Source of the DNA: Syntrophomonadaceae bacterium
GTDB lineage: Bacteria; Bacillota; Dethiobacteria; DTU022
Direction of reading: 5' to 3'
Assembly: GCA_003553895.1 (NCBI GenBank)
Contig: PWFM01000208.1
Location: 1-19,309 of the forward strand
DNA: 19,309 nucleotides
Below are positions 6,361-14,021 of this stretch, piece after piece (the first letter of the stretch is position 1; the number at the start of each line of letters is the position of its first letter). The position numbers and the translations under genes were made by a program. Under the pieces are notes generated by a model that saw only the letters and a list, made by a program, of their open reading frames with translations, did no database searches and was not told where the DNA came from.

Positions 6361-7407
6361 TTAGCTGACCTTCTCCTGCTTGCTCAACCTGGTAAAATAT
6401 GACAGCATAGCGTAGGTAACCGTTACGGTGGCCAGGCCGATGGCGATCAAGCTGCTCAAAGGGAACCTGGCCCAGAATAAGAATATAGCCAGAGCGGCAA
6501 AACTAATATTGAACAGATAGATCAGGGCTACAGTTTTGCGCATAGAAAAGCCAAGATTAATCAAGATATGGTGGATATGGCTTTTATCGGCCTTAAGGAT
6601 AGAGGTGCCGTTTTGAATGCGGCGGAATATGGCAAATACTGTATCCATAGCCGGATAGGCAAAAACAAAGACACTGCCCAGCACCAGGCATAGGTCAAAA
6701 TTGCTGTTGATCGATAAAAGGTAGGTAGTGGCCAGCAGGTAGCCGATTAGCATGCTCCCGGTATCGCCCATGAAGATCCGGGCCGGGTTGAAATTGTAGA
6801 GCAGAAAGCCGAGGCAGGCCCCGCCGCCGGCCAGCTGCAGAAGGAGCATAGTTGTGCTGCCCCCCGTAATCAGGGTAATAAAAGCCATGGCCATAAAGAG
6901 GATCGCCGCCGTTCCGGCAGCCAGGCCATCCAAACCATCGATCAGGTTAAAAGCATTGATCATCAGCACAATCCAGCCGATGATGAAAAAAATGGTCATG
7001 AAAACGGGCACCCCGTAGCCACCCAGGGTTTCCCAAAACATATGAAAATAGCTGACATTAAATAAAACTGCGACCGAGGCAGCTGCAACCTGGCCACCCA
7101 GCTTGTAAAGAGGGGGCAGATTAAAAATGTCGTCACATAAACCAAAAAATACCAGCACCATGGCCCCGCTTATAATCGAGGTCAGCTTTGGCGAAAAATC
7201 AATAAAAATAAATACCGTTAATAACAAACCGAGAAATATTGCCAAACCACCAAGCAGTGGCTTTGATTCTAAGTGTGTTTTATGCAAACCGGGATGGTCT
7301 ACAATCTCTTGTCTGCGGGCAAGCCTTAAGATAGGTGGCGTCAATATAGCGGTTGCGGATAAAGAAGCAATAAATATTAAGCCATATAATGGAATATATT
7401 GCCCCAT
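6361..7407 (-). CDS. WecA/TagO-type undecaprenyl-phosphate sugar-1-phosphate transferase
   Basis: Integral membrane enzyme (348 residues, about ten hydrophobic segments) of the MraY/WecA family, which moves an N-acetylhexosamine-1-phosphate from a UDP-sugar to undecaprenyl phosphate. This is the first membrane step of teichoic acid, teichuronic acid or capsule synthesis. Using a start at 7407, visible motifs are GGLAIFLG (53-60), the catalytic DD (92-93, in LCDDIFNLPP), NAFNLIDGLDGLA (151-163), FMGDTGSM (212-219) and the C-terminal cytoplasmic DKSHIHH (274-280) typical of WecA/TagO rather than MraY. The start is ATG 7405-7407, six bases after AGGAGG (7414-7419). An upstream TTG at 7411-7413 abuts the Shine-Dalgarno and is unlikely. 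The exact sugar cannot be read from the sequence. It could supply the lipid carrier for the polymer that the LCP proteins attach. Confidence 0.92.
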   Translation of the reverse strand: MGQYIPLYGLIFIASLSATAILTPPILRLARRQEIVDHPGLHKTHLESKPLLGGLAIFLGLLLTVFIFIDFSPKLTSIISGAMVLVFFGLCDDIFNLPPLYKLGGQVAAASVAVLFNVSYFHMFWETLGGYGVPVFMTIFFIIGWIVLMINAFNLIDGLDGLAAGTAAILFMAMAFITLITGGSTTMLLLQLAGGGACLGFLLYNFNPARIFMGDTGSMLIGYLLATTYLLSINSNFDLCLVLGSVFVFAYPAMDTVFAIFRRIQNGTSILKADKSHIHHILINLGFSMRKTVALIYLFNISFAALAIFLFWARFPLSSLIAIGLATVTVTYAMLSYFTRLSKQEKVS

Positions 7408-7572
7408 GGTCAACCTCCTAACGCCTTGGTAAGGGCCGCATTACTGTTCTTTCCTTTAAAAACCATCGCTCAGGACGCTGTTATCACCCCCTTAAAATTT
7501 TAGATCACCCCTTCATATCTCAATCATAGCTGTATAACTTATTAACATTTCGACAGCATTTATTAATATCCT

Positions 7573-8007
7573 TCATAAATTTAAAATTTTTCTGCTTAAA
7601 TAACAGCACTGCTTGTAAAGGGCTCCGTTAATGGCAAAGCGCACTACCAGCAGAGCCAGCAAAACCCCCGTACCGTTAATAAAAACATCGCTCAGTAAGG
7701 CCTGGCGGCCCGGCACAAAGTACTGATGGATCTCATCAAAAACCCCGTATATAAAGGCAAAAGCGAAACTGGACCGGGCCGCCCGCAGGTCCCAGCCTAA
7801 AAGGGTGCCGTTAAAAGCCCGGTACAAAAGCAAGCCCAGCAAACCGTAACCGCCCAGGTGCCCGATCCCGGCCGGCAGGGGAAATTTATCCAGGGTGGGA
7901 CTGCCTGAGGGCTGGGAAGAAAAATAAAAGATCAGGCCCATCTGGATGGCCACCGGCAACCACAGGCTGATTAAAACCAGGGCCTTTTTATTCAGAAAAT
8001 ATTTCAC
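7573..8007 (-). CDS. VanZ-like membrane protein
   Basis: Small membrane protein of about 144 residues with four predicted membrane segments. Family marks are IFYFSSQPSG (26-35), HLGGYGLLGLLLYRAF (50-65), IYGVFDEIHQYFVPGR (86-101) and LLSDVFINGTGVLLALL (104-120). VanZ is linked to low-level teicoplanin resistance in enterococci, but most family members have no defined role and are common near envelope genes. The start is uncertain: GTG at 8005-8007 lies 12 bases after AGGAGG (8020-8025), an ATG at 8017-8019 directly abuts that site, and the frame is open to GTG 8041-8043. It precedes the transferase on the same strand by 165 bases and may be co-transcribed with it. Confidence 0.85.
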   Translation of the reverse strand: MKYFLNKKALVLISLWLPVAIQMGLIFYFSSQPSGSPTLDKFPLPAGIGHLGGYGLLGLLLYRAFNGTLLGWDLRAARSSFAFAFIYGVFDEIHQYFVPGRQALLSDVFINGTGVLLALLVVRFAINGALYKQCCYLSRKILNL

Positions 8008-8131
8008 CTGTAAACACATCCTCCTTGCTAATAAAGTCGCCACCGGCGGCGCCGGTCTCTAAGGCCGGAAGGTCACCTCCCGACCCACTGTCCAATTATA
8101 AAAACATGTCGGTATTTTCTGCTTCTTTGCC

Positions 8132-8160
8132 TTGCTTAAAGATATTCTCTCCTATATAAT
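8132..8160 (+). promoter_or_regulatory. Sigma-A promoter of Ig-like/LCP module A
   Basis: TTGCTT (8132-8137), 17 bases, and a perfect TATAAT (8155-8160). The ATG of the Ig-like gene follows 61 bases after the -10 box, preceded by AAGGAGG (8209-8215). Module B has the same layout (13,294-13,322). Confidence 0.7.
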
Positions 8161-8221
8161 AGCATATAACAGAGTATTAACTAATCAGTGTTACTCTTAA
8201 TATTTTTTAAGGAGGTTAACC

Positions 8222-8731
8222 ATGAAAAAAGCATTAACCGGCATCACTATTTTTGTTTTAGCGCTGGCCCTGCTGGGCGGCCTGGCCTTTGCCCAGAGCA
8301 CTTACGTGGAACCCCCGGAGCCCGAACCCGATGTCCCCGCCGACTGGGAAAAAATTGACATCTTAGATAAACATGAAATCTTCCTTTCCCTGGAAAACCC
8401 TGAAGAAATATTAACCGCTACTGTTCCGGAGGAATACGAACCGTACGAACTGAGCTGGTACTCCGAAGATACCGATGTGGCCACGGTCACCGCCATGAGC
8501 CAGGCCCGGGTAACCCGCCAGGGCGTGGGCGGAACCTGGGTCGTAGCCCGGGTTGATACCGATGATGGCACCTATTATGATGCCTGCGCCGTTAAGGTTT
8601 TGGATGAAGAAGAACCGGCGCCCACCCCGCCTACGGCAGGCGGCATGAACACCACCATCTACAGCCTGATCGGCCTGGCCCTCATGCTCGCGGCCCTGCC
8701 CGTCTACAAAAAACTGCAGCAGCAAAGATAG
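8222..8731 (+). CDS. Secreted Ig-like (Big_2) protein with sortase-like C-terminal tail, copy A
   Basis: 169 residues. A signal peptide (1-24, cleavage likely at AFA/QS) and a Pro/Glu-rich spacer precede one bacterial Ig-like domain of the Big_2 type (about 47-126), marked by LSWYSEDTDVATVTA and a closing GTYYDACAVKV. The C-terminus reads TPPTAGG (135-141), a hydrophobic segment (about 146-161) and a basic tail KKLQQQR. This is the layout of a cell-wall sorting signal with TPPTA in place of LPXTG. It could also simply be a membrane anchor. The start is ATG after AAGGAGG with six-base spacing. The gene is about 100 bases upstream of an LCP gene, with a hairpin between. A paralogue with the same neighbours lies at 13,381-13,941. 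The precise role is unknown; Big_2 domains usually serve adhesion or as structural spacers. Confidence 0.88.
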   Translation: MKKALTGITIFVLALALLGGLAFAQSTYVEPPEPEPDVPADWEKIDILDKHEIFLSLENPEEILTATVPEEYEPYELSWYSEDTDVATVTAMSQARVTRQGVGGTWVVARVDTDDGTYYDACAVKVLDEEEPAPTPPTAGGMNTTIYSLIGLALMLAALPVYKKLQQQR

Positions 8732-8777
8732 GCTAAAGGCGATCTTGACAGTTCCTGTTATTTAAAGTAATTTAATA

Positions 8778-8816
8778 CTGGCAGGCATTCCGAGCTTGGA
8801 TTGCCTGTCAGTTTTT
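8778..8816 (+). terminator. Hairpin with T-run between Ig-like gene A and LCP gene A
   Basis: CTGGCAGGC (8778-8786) and GCCTGTCAG (8803-8811) form a 9-bp stem with one G-T type pair and a 16-base loop, followed by five T residues (8812-8816). The LCP ribosome-binding site GGGAGG follows immediately and no second promoter is evident. It therefore probably acts as a partial terminator that lowers LCP expression relative to the Ig-like protein. Module B carries the same element. Confidence 0.7.
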
Positions 8817-8836
8817 AAAAAAGGGAGGAACGGTGC

Positions 8837-9841
8837 GTGGCCTTAAAACAAAAAAAACTGGCAGCGCTCGCCGCCCTGGGGGCAGTGATTATTCTCGGCG
8901 CCATCCTTTATATGTCTATTCCCGGTTTCGCCCCGGAAGAAGACCCGACCGATGAAGCTGAAGAGATTGAAGTTACAGAAAGCGAAACCGAGACCGAAAC
9001 CGCAGAAGAAGAAGCCGCCCCCGAAAATGAAAGGCCTGAGGCCCCTTTAAACCGGGCCAATATCCTTTTGCTCGGCTTTGATGAGCGAGGCCTGGCCGAT
9101 GCCATCGTCATCGTTTCCTACGACATCAAAACTTTTGAAACCGCCTTCATATCGCTTAAACGCGACACCTATGTCGATTTTCAAACCTGGTCTCCGGAAG
9201 GCAGCGGCCACAGCGCTATCGGCTGGGCCAGCTACGTCGGTATGGACTACGGCGCAGGTGATCACGAAAGCGGGGCCAAATACTTAGCCGAAACCATTGA
9301 AGAGCTGCTCGAGATCAGGATCACCTCCTACGCCGGCATCACTTTTGCAGGTTTTGTGGAATTGATCGATTCTTTGGGCGGCGTCAGTATCGATGTGGAC
9401 CCTCTATTTGCCGAAAGAAGTTCCAACCCGCTGCCAACCGGCCGGCAGCGCTTAAGCGGCGAAGAGGCCCTGGTTTATGCCCGCCACCGCCAGAATCCCC
9501 GCATCCCCGAACCGGGCTCACAGAGTGAAGATGGAGACCGGGTGCGGCGCAACCAGAAGCTTTTACAGGCTGTCTTCGACCGGTTGCGCGACCTATCTTC
9601 AGAAGAACTGCTCGAGACCTACGATCACCTGGAAGAAAGGATTCACACCAATATGAACCAGTGGGATCTTATGACCCTGGCCAATATTTTTTACAACAAG
9701 GACCCGGAATTAATCGATAAAGTGGTCCTGCCCGGTCAGTATGAAACTGTCTATGAAGAAGATATCGACCAGGATATCGATTATTATTATCTTGATGAAG
9801 ATAAATGCGCTGAACTGCTTCAGGAACTGGGTTTAAAATAG
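8837..9841 (+). CDS. LytR-CpsA-Psr (LCP) family glycopolymer ligase, copy A
   Basis: LCP enzymes move a glycopolymer from its undecaprenyl-pyrophosphate carrier to peptidoglycan on the outer face of the membrane. The 334-residue protein has a short cytoplasmic end, one membrane segment (about 8-27), an acidic linker (about 34-68, mostly Glu with Thr) and the LCP domain (about 74-250). Marks are ANILLLGFDERGLADAIVIV (74-93), LKRDTYVDF (107-115), LIDSLGGVSIDV (176-187), ALVYARHRQ (211-219) and the polyprenyl-phosphate-binding GDRVRRNQ (233-240). The start is GTG 8837, eight bases after GGAGG. It follows Ig-like gene A, and copy B (14,046-15,068) is very similar throughout the LCP domain. Family assignment is firm; the polymer is not known. 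Confidence 0.93.
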   Translation: MALKQKKLAALAALGAVIILGAILYMSIPGFAPEEDPTDEAEEIEVTESETETETAEEEAAPENERPEAPLNRANILLLGFDERGLADAIVIVSYDIKTFETAFISLKRDTYVDFQTWSPEGSGHSAIGWASYVGMDYGAGDHESGAKYLAETIEELLEIRITSYAGITFAGFVELIDSLGGVSIDVDPLFAERSSNPLPTGRQRLSGEEALVYARHRQNPRIPEPGSQSEDGDRVRRNQKLLQAVFDRLRDLSSEELLETYDHLEERIHTNMNQWDLMTLANIFYNKDPELIDKVVLPGQYETVYEEDIDQDIDYYYLDEDKCAELLQELGLK

Positions 9842-9892
9842 CTACCGGTCTAAAACTTATGCTTTAGCCAAAAAAGAAAGGTGAAATGATCG

Positions 9893-10435
9893 ATGCGCAA
9901 AAAAAGAGGGTTTAAGCTCTTACTGGGCGTTATAGTCCTGCTCCTGGTGGCCGGGATCGGCCTCTATGTCTACTTCCATTATTTTACCCTCCACCCGGCC
10001 CTGGAAAGCCAGCTGCGCGATCAGTTTGGTGATGCTTTTTTTGACGACTTTAACGACCTGGACCAAAATGAACCCCAAACGACTGATCCCGATCTAATAG
10101 TCGAGCGCTACGAGCACCGGTTTGCAAGCTTAGAAGAAAGGGCCAACGAACGGCTGGAAGAGCTTTTTGAAAAAGCGATCGCCGATTACCGCCGCCAGAA
10201 AGAAGAAGGCACCCTGGAGCGGTTTGAGTTCGTCAATAAATATATCCAGGCCGGGAGGCTTTTGGAAAAACAGGTCGATAGCATTTTCTATACCCTGCTA
10301 GACCAGATGGAAACAGAACTCAAAAAAGAAGAACTGCCCACCGACGTCATTGAAAAGGCCAAAGAAAAATATGAAGAAGCTAAAAAAGAAAAAAATCGCG
10401 CCCTTTTTGAGCGCATGCGGGAGAAGCTTGATTAG
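9893..10435 (+). CDS. Single-span membrane protein with coiled-coil domain, unknown function
   Basis: 180 residues that I do not recognise. A basic start (MRKKRG) and a membrane segment (about 8-28) are followed by a highly charged, mostly helical domain. Residues 88-150 (HRFASLEERANERLEELF onward) and the C-terminus (KEKYEEAKKEKNRALFER) look like coiled coil. The charge pattern suggests that the large part is outside the membrane. The start ATG is preceded by AAAGGTGA. It follows LCP gene A by 51 bases on the same strand with no terminator between, so it is probably part of that transcript. It has no counterpart after copy B. Reading frame and codon use look genuine. Confidence 0.8.
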   Translation: MRKKRGFKLLLGVIVLLLVAGIGLYVYFHYFTLHPALESQLRDQFGDAFFDDFNDLDQNEPQTTDPDLIVERYEHRFASLEERANERLEELFEKAIADYRRQKEEGTLERFEFVNKYIQAGRLLEKQVDSIFYTLLDQMETELKKEELPTDVIEKAKEKYEEAKKEKNRALFERMREKLD

Positions 10436-10455
10436 GGCGGCATCTCCGGCCGCCC
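10435..10455 (+). other. GC-rich hairpin after the coiled-coil gene
   Basis: GGGCGGC (10435-10441) and GCCGCCC (10449-10455) are perfect 7-base arms that start at the stop codon. No T-run follows, so it is a weak terminator at best or a 3' end stabiliser. The 138 bases after it, up to the next start, contain no clear promoter. Confidence 0.4.
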
Positions 10456-10593
10456 GCTCATGATAAAAATGGCTCTTTTACAGGATTCCCGGCAGGATTA
10501 TCTTTCAGCAAAAACGAATAAGAATATAGATATAACACCCGAGATGAAACCGCACCGGCACTTCAACCACCACATCCGAAACGGGGTTTTGTA

Positions 10594-11646
10594 ATGCTGA
10601 TCAGGTTTTTAATCATTCTCCTGCTCTTTTGCTTTATAATCACCGGCTGCGGCCCAGACCAGGCCTACGAGGGAGAAACTAAAAATGATCTGCCCCATGG
10701 TTCAGGCACCCTTATCTACCAGGGCGGCGCCGTCTACGAAGGCGAATTCAAAAAGGGCAACCGCTGCGGTGAGGGTTGCTGGGAACACCCTGACGGCATC
10801 ACTTACGAAGGGCAGTGGAAAGATGACTACTATCATGGCTACGGCACCCTTTGTGTGCCCGGCCATTTTACCTATGAAGGCCATTTTAAAGCAGGCTTGA
10901 AACACGGGTACGGCATGCAAACCTGGGCTGACGGCCACCGCTACGAAGGCGAATGGCAAGAGGGCCGCAGGCACGGCCAGGGGGTCATGGTTTACCCCGA
11001 CGGGTCACGTTTTGAAGGACAGTGGGAAGAAGGTCGCAAAGTTGGCGAAGGCACCCTCTATGAGGCAAACGGCGAAATAACCAGCGGTGAGTGGGAAGAA
11101 GACCAGATCCAGCAGATCCCGGTAGAAACTATTGCTCTTAACCACAGCGAACTAAACCTGGTCACCGGAGAAGATCCGGTAGAGCTAACAGCAGAAATAT
11201 CACCGGAAGATGCTGCCACACAAGAAATCAGCTGGTCCAGCAGCGATCCCGAGGTGGCCACCGTCGAAGACGGCCTGGTCACTCCAAAACAAAGCGGAGA
11301 AGCGACCATCACCGCCGTGGCTGAAGATATCAGTTCGGAATGCACAGTAACCGTCACCGCCCCTGCGCCGCCCCTGGAAGAGCTCAGCATCGAACAACCC
11401 TGGCTTAACATGCGCCTGAATGACGAACCGGAACGGCTGGTTCTCCAGGTTGAACCGCCTGGAGCGGATCTTGAGGGCCTGCAGTGGTCTTCTGAAAATC
11501 CTGAGATCGCCACCGTAGACCAGCAGGGTTTGGTGACGCCGCAGGGCATGGGCGAGACTCTAATAACTGTCCAGTCTCAAGACGGCGCCTTCATCGACAC
11601 CTGCCGGGTTGCCATCCGCCGCCCGCTCAGTTTTGACACCAACTAA
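10594..11646 (+). CDS. Lipoprotein with MORN repeats and two Ig-like (Big_2) domains
   Basis: 350 residues. A type II signal peptide ends in the lipobox ITGC with Cys19, so the mature protein should be lipid-anchored on the outer face of the membrane. Six MORN repeats follow from about residue 25 to 161 (start points near 25, 48, 71, 94, 117 and 140), with a degenerate seventh (ITSGEWEE). Two Big_2 domains follow at about 176-255 (ISWSSSDPEVATVEDGLVTP) and 262-342 (LQWSSENPEIATVDQQGLVT). The end is short and basic-free apart from RR. The ATG has only a weak GGGG upstream. It is likely to be a surface scaffold or adhesive protein; neither domain is enzymatic. It combines the repeat type of the tsa-operon MORN protein with the domain type of the two Ig-like proteins in this locus. 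It ends at a bidirectional terminator. Confidence 0.9.
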   Translation: MLIRFLIILLLFCFIITGCGPDQAYEGETKNDLPHGSGTLIYQGGAVYEGEFKKGNRCGEGCWEHPDGITYEGQWKDDYYHGYGTLCVPGHFTYEGHFKAGLKHGYGMQTWADGHRYEGEWQEGRRHGQGVMVYPDGSRFEGQWEEGRKVGEGTLYEANGEITSGEWEEDQIQQIPVETIALNHSELNLVTGEDPVELTAEISPEDAATQEISWSSSDPEVATVEDGLVTPKQSGEATITAVAEDISSECTVTVTAPAPPLEELSIEQPWLNMRLNDEPERLVLQVEPPGADLEGLQWSSENPEIATVDQQGLVTPQGMGETLITVQSQDGAFIDTCRVAIRRPLSFDTN

Positions 11647-11655
11647 AAAGCAAAA

Positions 11656-11682
11656 GGGCCAGGTTATTGTTTAACCTGGCCC
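11656..11682. terminator. Bidirectional terminator between convergent genes
   Basis: GGGCCAGGTT (11656-11665) and AACCTGGCCC (11673-11682) form a perfect 10-bp stem with a 7-base loop. On the minus strand TTTTGCTTTTT follows directly, suiting the kinase gene. On the plus strand a T-run comes after eight bases (CTGGCCCA), suiting the MORN/Ig lipoprotein gene less well. Confidence 0.85.
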
Positions 11683-11727
11683 CTGGCCCATTTTTAATCC
11701 ACTTTTATTTCCACTTTTATGCTTCAG

Positions 11728-13119
11728 CTATTTCCGGTTTATTTTCTTAACCCGGCTTTTTTTGGCGGTGCCTTCACCGAGGTCACTGCTGTAATAGTAC
11801 TGGTAACCGTTGTAATAGGATTTGCTGTGGGGCATGTTGTTGATTACCATCCCGATCACATTGGCATGCACCTTGTAAAACTGCTCCAAAGCCCCCTGCG
11901 CTTCATCTTTGCGGACCACCCCGTAATCTAAAACCATCAGGGTTCCGTCTACTAACCGGGAAAGCAGGGCAGCGTCGGTAACGGCAATTACTGGCGGTGA
12001 ATCATAGATCACGTATTCAAAACGCCTGGCAAACTCTTCATTCAGTATCTTCATCCGCCCTGAAGACAGCATCTCCGCCGGGTATGGCGGGATGGGACCG
12101 CTCGGCAGGATATAGAGGTTCTCTTCTTCCTCGCTTCTGCGGATCACTTCGTTCAAATTGAGACCTTCTTTAAAAATTAGGCTGGAAAGCCCCGGTTCGT
12201 TGACCAGGTTAAACAGTTTGTGGATAATCGGTCGGCGCAGATCGGCGTCGACAAGTAGCACCGAAGATTCCCGCCGGGCTAAAGTAATAGCCAGGTTAGA
12301 GGCCACCGTCGACTTGCCGCAGGCCGGGTTGCCCCCGGCGATAAGGATGTTTTTGACCGGCTTGTCAATGCTGCTGTATTCAATATTAGTGCGCAGGGTG
12401 CGGAAAGCCTCTGCCGCCGGCGCCCTGGGTTTACTGCGGGCAAATAACATCTCTCCTTCAACCCTGGGCACCACCCCGATCACCGGCACCTGCAGAAGCT
12501 GCTGGGCTTCGCCGGGGTCTTTGACGCTCTGGTCCAGGTACTCATGCAGAAAGGCCAGGCCGAAAGCGGCCATCAGGCCTACAACAAAAGCCACGGCCAC
12601 ATTTAAATCAACCCGCGGGCTGACCGCCCCCCCCGGGGTTACCGCCTCGTCGACCACGCTGACGTTTTCAATTTTCATAATATCGACGACCTGTTCCTTA
12701 AAAACCCGGGCCATCTCGTTGGCAATATCGCGGGCCAGCTCCGGGTCCGGATGGGTGACATCTACCGTTAAAAGTTCCGTATCCCTGACGGCCTGGACAT
12801 CTACCATTTCCCTTAACTGGCCGGCGCTGTAGGGCAAACTGCGGTTGGCGATAGCCATTTCCAGCACCCGGCGGCTGTGCATTATTTCCCGGTAGGTGCC
12901 CACCAGCTCCCTGCTGAGCTGCACATCCCGGTAAATCAACTCTGAAGTGTCGGCCGGACGGGTGACTATAATAGTCGTCGATGCGGTATACTGAGGTGTT
13001 ATTATATAGGCACTGACCAGCAGGCTGATGAGCGCTGCCGCCAGGGGTATGACTATGATAAACTTCCATCTTTTAGCAATCACCTGCCACAAAGCTCGCA
13101 GATCCAGTTCCTGTTCCAA
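11728..13119 (-). CDS. Wzz/CapB-type polysaccharide co-polymerase and tyrosine kinase (one polypeptide)
   Basis: 463 residues. The N-terminal Wzz domain has membrane segments at about 20-40 and 172-191 and a periplasm-like loop between. The cytoplasmic BY-kinase domain carries Walker A GNPACGKST (263-271), Walker A' LLVDADLRRP (288-297) and Walker B IYDSPP (371-376). A tyrosine cluster near the end (Y435, 436, 439, 441-443) is the expected autophosphorylation site. Such proteins control the chain length and export of capsule or exopolysaccharide. In most Bacillota the two halves are separate (CapA/CapB, YwqC/YwqD), so the fused form resembles the Gram-negative Wzc layout. In Walker A a Cys replaces the usual Glu/Gly before GKST. 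The start is TTG 13117-13119 behind a GGGGGAAGAGG stretch. It lies on the opposite strand between the two Ig/LCP modules. Confidence 0.92.
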   Translation of the reverse strand: MEQELDLRALWQVIAKRWKFIIVIPLAAALISLLVSAYIITPQYTASTTIIVTRPADTSELIYRDVQLSRELVGTYREIMHSRRVLEMAIANRSLPYSAGQLREMVDVQAVRDTELLTVDVTHPDPELARDIANEMARVFKEQVVDIMKIENVSVVDEAVTPGGAVSPRVDLNVAVAFVVGLMAAFGLAFLHEYLDQSVKDPGEAQQLLQVPVIGVVPRVEGEMLFARSKPRAPAAEAFRTLRTNIEYSSIDKPVKNILIAGGNPACGKSTVASNLAITLARRESSVLLVDADLRRPIIHKLFNLVNEPGLSSLIFKEGLNLNEVIRRSEEEENLYILPSGPIPPYPAEMLSSGRMKILNEEFARRFEYVIYDSPPVIAVTDAALLSRLVDGTLMVLDYGVVRKDEAQGALEQFYKVHANVIGMVINNMPHSKSYYNGYQYYYSSDLGEGTAKKSRVKKINRK

Positions 13120-13293
13120 ATCCTCTTCCCCCTCATTATGTTATAATAATAAATCTAATAACCAATTCGCCATGACTGCCTAACATCCTGCTGCTGAAAT
13201 ATATTAATATTTTTATTTAGCTGCATCCCCGTTTTCCCCGGCAACAGGATTTATTAAGCTTTTTCAAATGTCATGATATTCAGTTATTTAAGC

Positions 13294-13322
13294 TTGCAAG
13301 AAATTGTTATATACGCTATAAT
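13294..13322 (+). promoter_or_regulatory. Sigma-A promoter of Ig-like/LCP module B
   Basis: TTGCAA (13294-13299), 17 bases, and a perfect TATAAT (13317-13322). The ATG at 13381 follows 58 bases after the -10 box and is preceded by AGGAGGTTGACC. The layout matches module A. The rest of the 13,120-13,380 gap is AT-rich; no gene is seen in it. Confidence 0.7.
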
Positions 13323-13380
13323 ACTAATTAACAAAATTCAAACTGTCAACTTAGATTATTTATTTTCTAGGAGGTTGACC

Positions 13381-13941
13381 ATGAAAAATTATTTAGCTGG
13401 TGCCATAATTGTAATTATCTTAATTACTGCGCTGGCTGGTTTCAGCTTTGCTCAAACCAGCCCCACCTATGTGCCACCACCGGACCCGCCGGATCCAACT
13501 TTTCCGGACCCGCCGCCCCTGCCAACCCCGAGACCCGAACCGGATTTGCCGGATGAATGCATCCGCTTCAACATGCTGGACAAGCATGAAATTTTCCTGA
13601 CTCCCGGAGGTCAGGAAACATTAACCGCCACTGTTCCGGAACGATTCGCGCCCTATCAAATAACCTGGTACTCGCAAGATACCAGCATAGCGACAGTAAC
13701 GGCCATGAGCCAGGCGGTTGTGACAGCCCAAAATCTTGGCAACACCTGGGTTGTAGTCCGGGTGGAAACTGAAGATGGGGATATTTACTGCGACGCCGCG
13801 GCCGTTTATGTTCAGGAAGCAGAAGAATTAGTTCCTACCCCGCCCACAGGCGGTTTGCATAGCGCACACTATGCGCTGCTCGGACTGGTTCTTTTATTTG
13901 CGGTTCTGCCCCTGTCTAGAAAACTGGCCCGGGAAAAGTAG
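13381..13941 (+). CDS. Secreted Ig-like (Big_2) protein with sortase-like C-terminal tail, copy B
   Basis: 186 residues from ATG 13381, chosen because AGGAGG lies six bases upstream and a signal peptide (1-24, FSFA/Q) begins there. The frame stays open further upstream but without a ribosome site. A proline-rich spacer (28-57, PPDPPDP type) comes before a Big_2 domain (about 64-146) that shares KHEIFL, TATVPE, TWYSQDTSIATVTAMSQA and NTWVVVRVETEDG with copy A. The tail is TPPTGG (153-158), a hydrophobic segment (about 163-178) and RKLAREK, a cell-wall sorting layout with Thr in place of the Leu of LPXTG. Compared with copy A it has a longer proline spacer. Function is unknown; it is probably a surface structural protein used with the LCP enzyme encoded next to it. 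Confidence 0.88.
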   Translation: MKNYLAGAIIVIILITALAGFSFAQTSPTYVPPPDPPDPTFPDPPPLPTPRPEPDLPDECIRFNMLDKHEIFLTPGGQETLTATVPERFAPYQITWYSQDTSIATVTAMSQAVVTAQNLGNTWVVVRVETEDGDIYCDAAAVYVQEAEELVPTPPTGGLHSAHYALLGLVLLFAVLPLSRKLAREK

Positions 13942-13981
13942 TCTTTTATGCCTCTTTAGAAGAATAATCATTTAAGTTCTG

Positions 13982-14021
13982 AAACTGACAGGCAGCCTTG
14001 ATCGGACGGCCTGTCAGTTTT
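13982..14021 (+). terminator. Hairpin between Ig-like gene B and LCP gene B
   Basis: AAACTGACAGGC (13982-13993) and GCCTGTCAGTTT (14009-14020) are perfect 12-base arms around a 15-base loop, ending in four T residues (14018-14021). It shares the stem sequence CTGACAGGC/GCCTGTCAG with the hairpin in module A and stands in the same place, so it probably acts as a leaky terminator before the LCP gene. Confidence 0.7.

Noticed and set aside
13273..13380. N-terminal extension of Ig-like protein B from an upstream ATG
   Set aside because: The upstream part contains the promoter and lacks a ribosome-binding site, whereas ATG 13381 has AGGAGG at six bases and begins a signal peptide like that of copy A.
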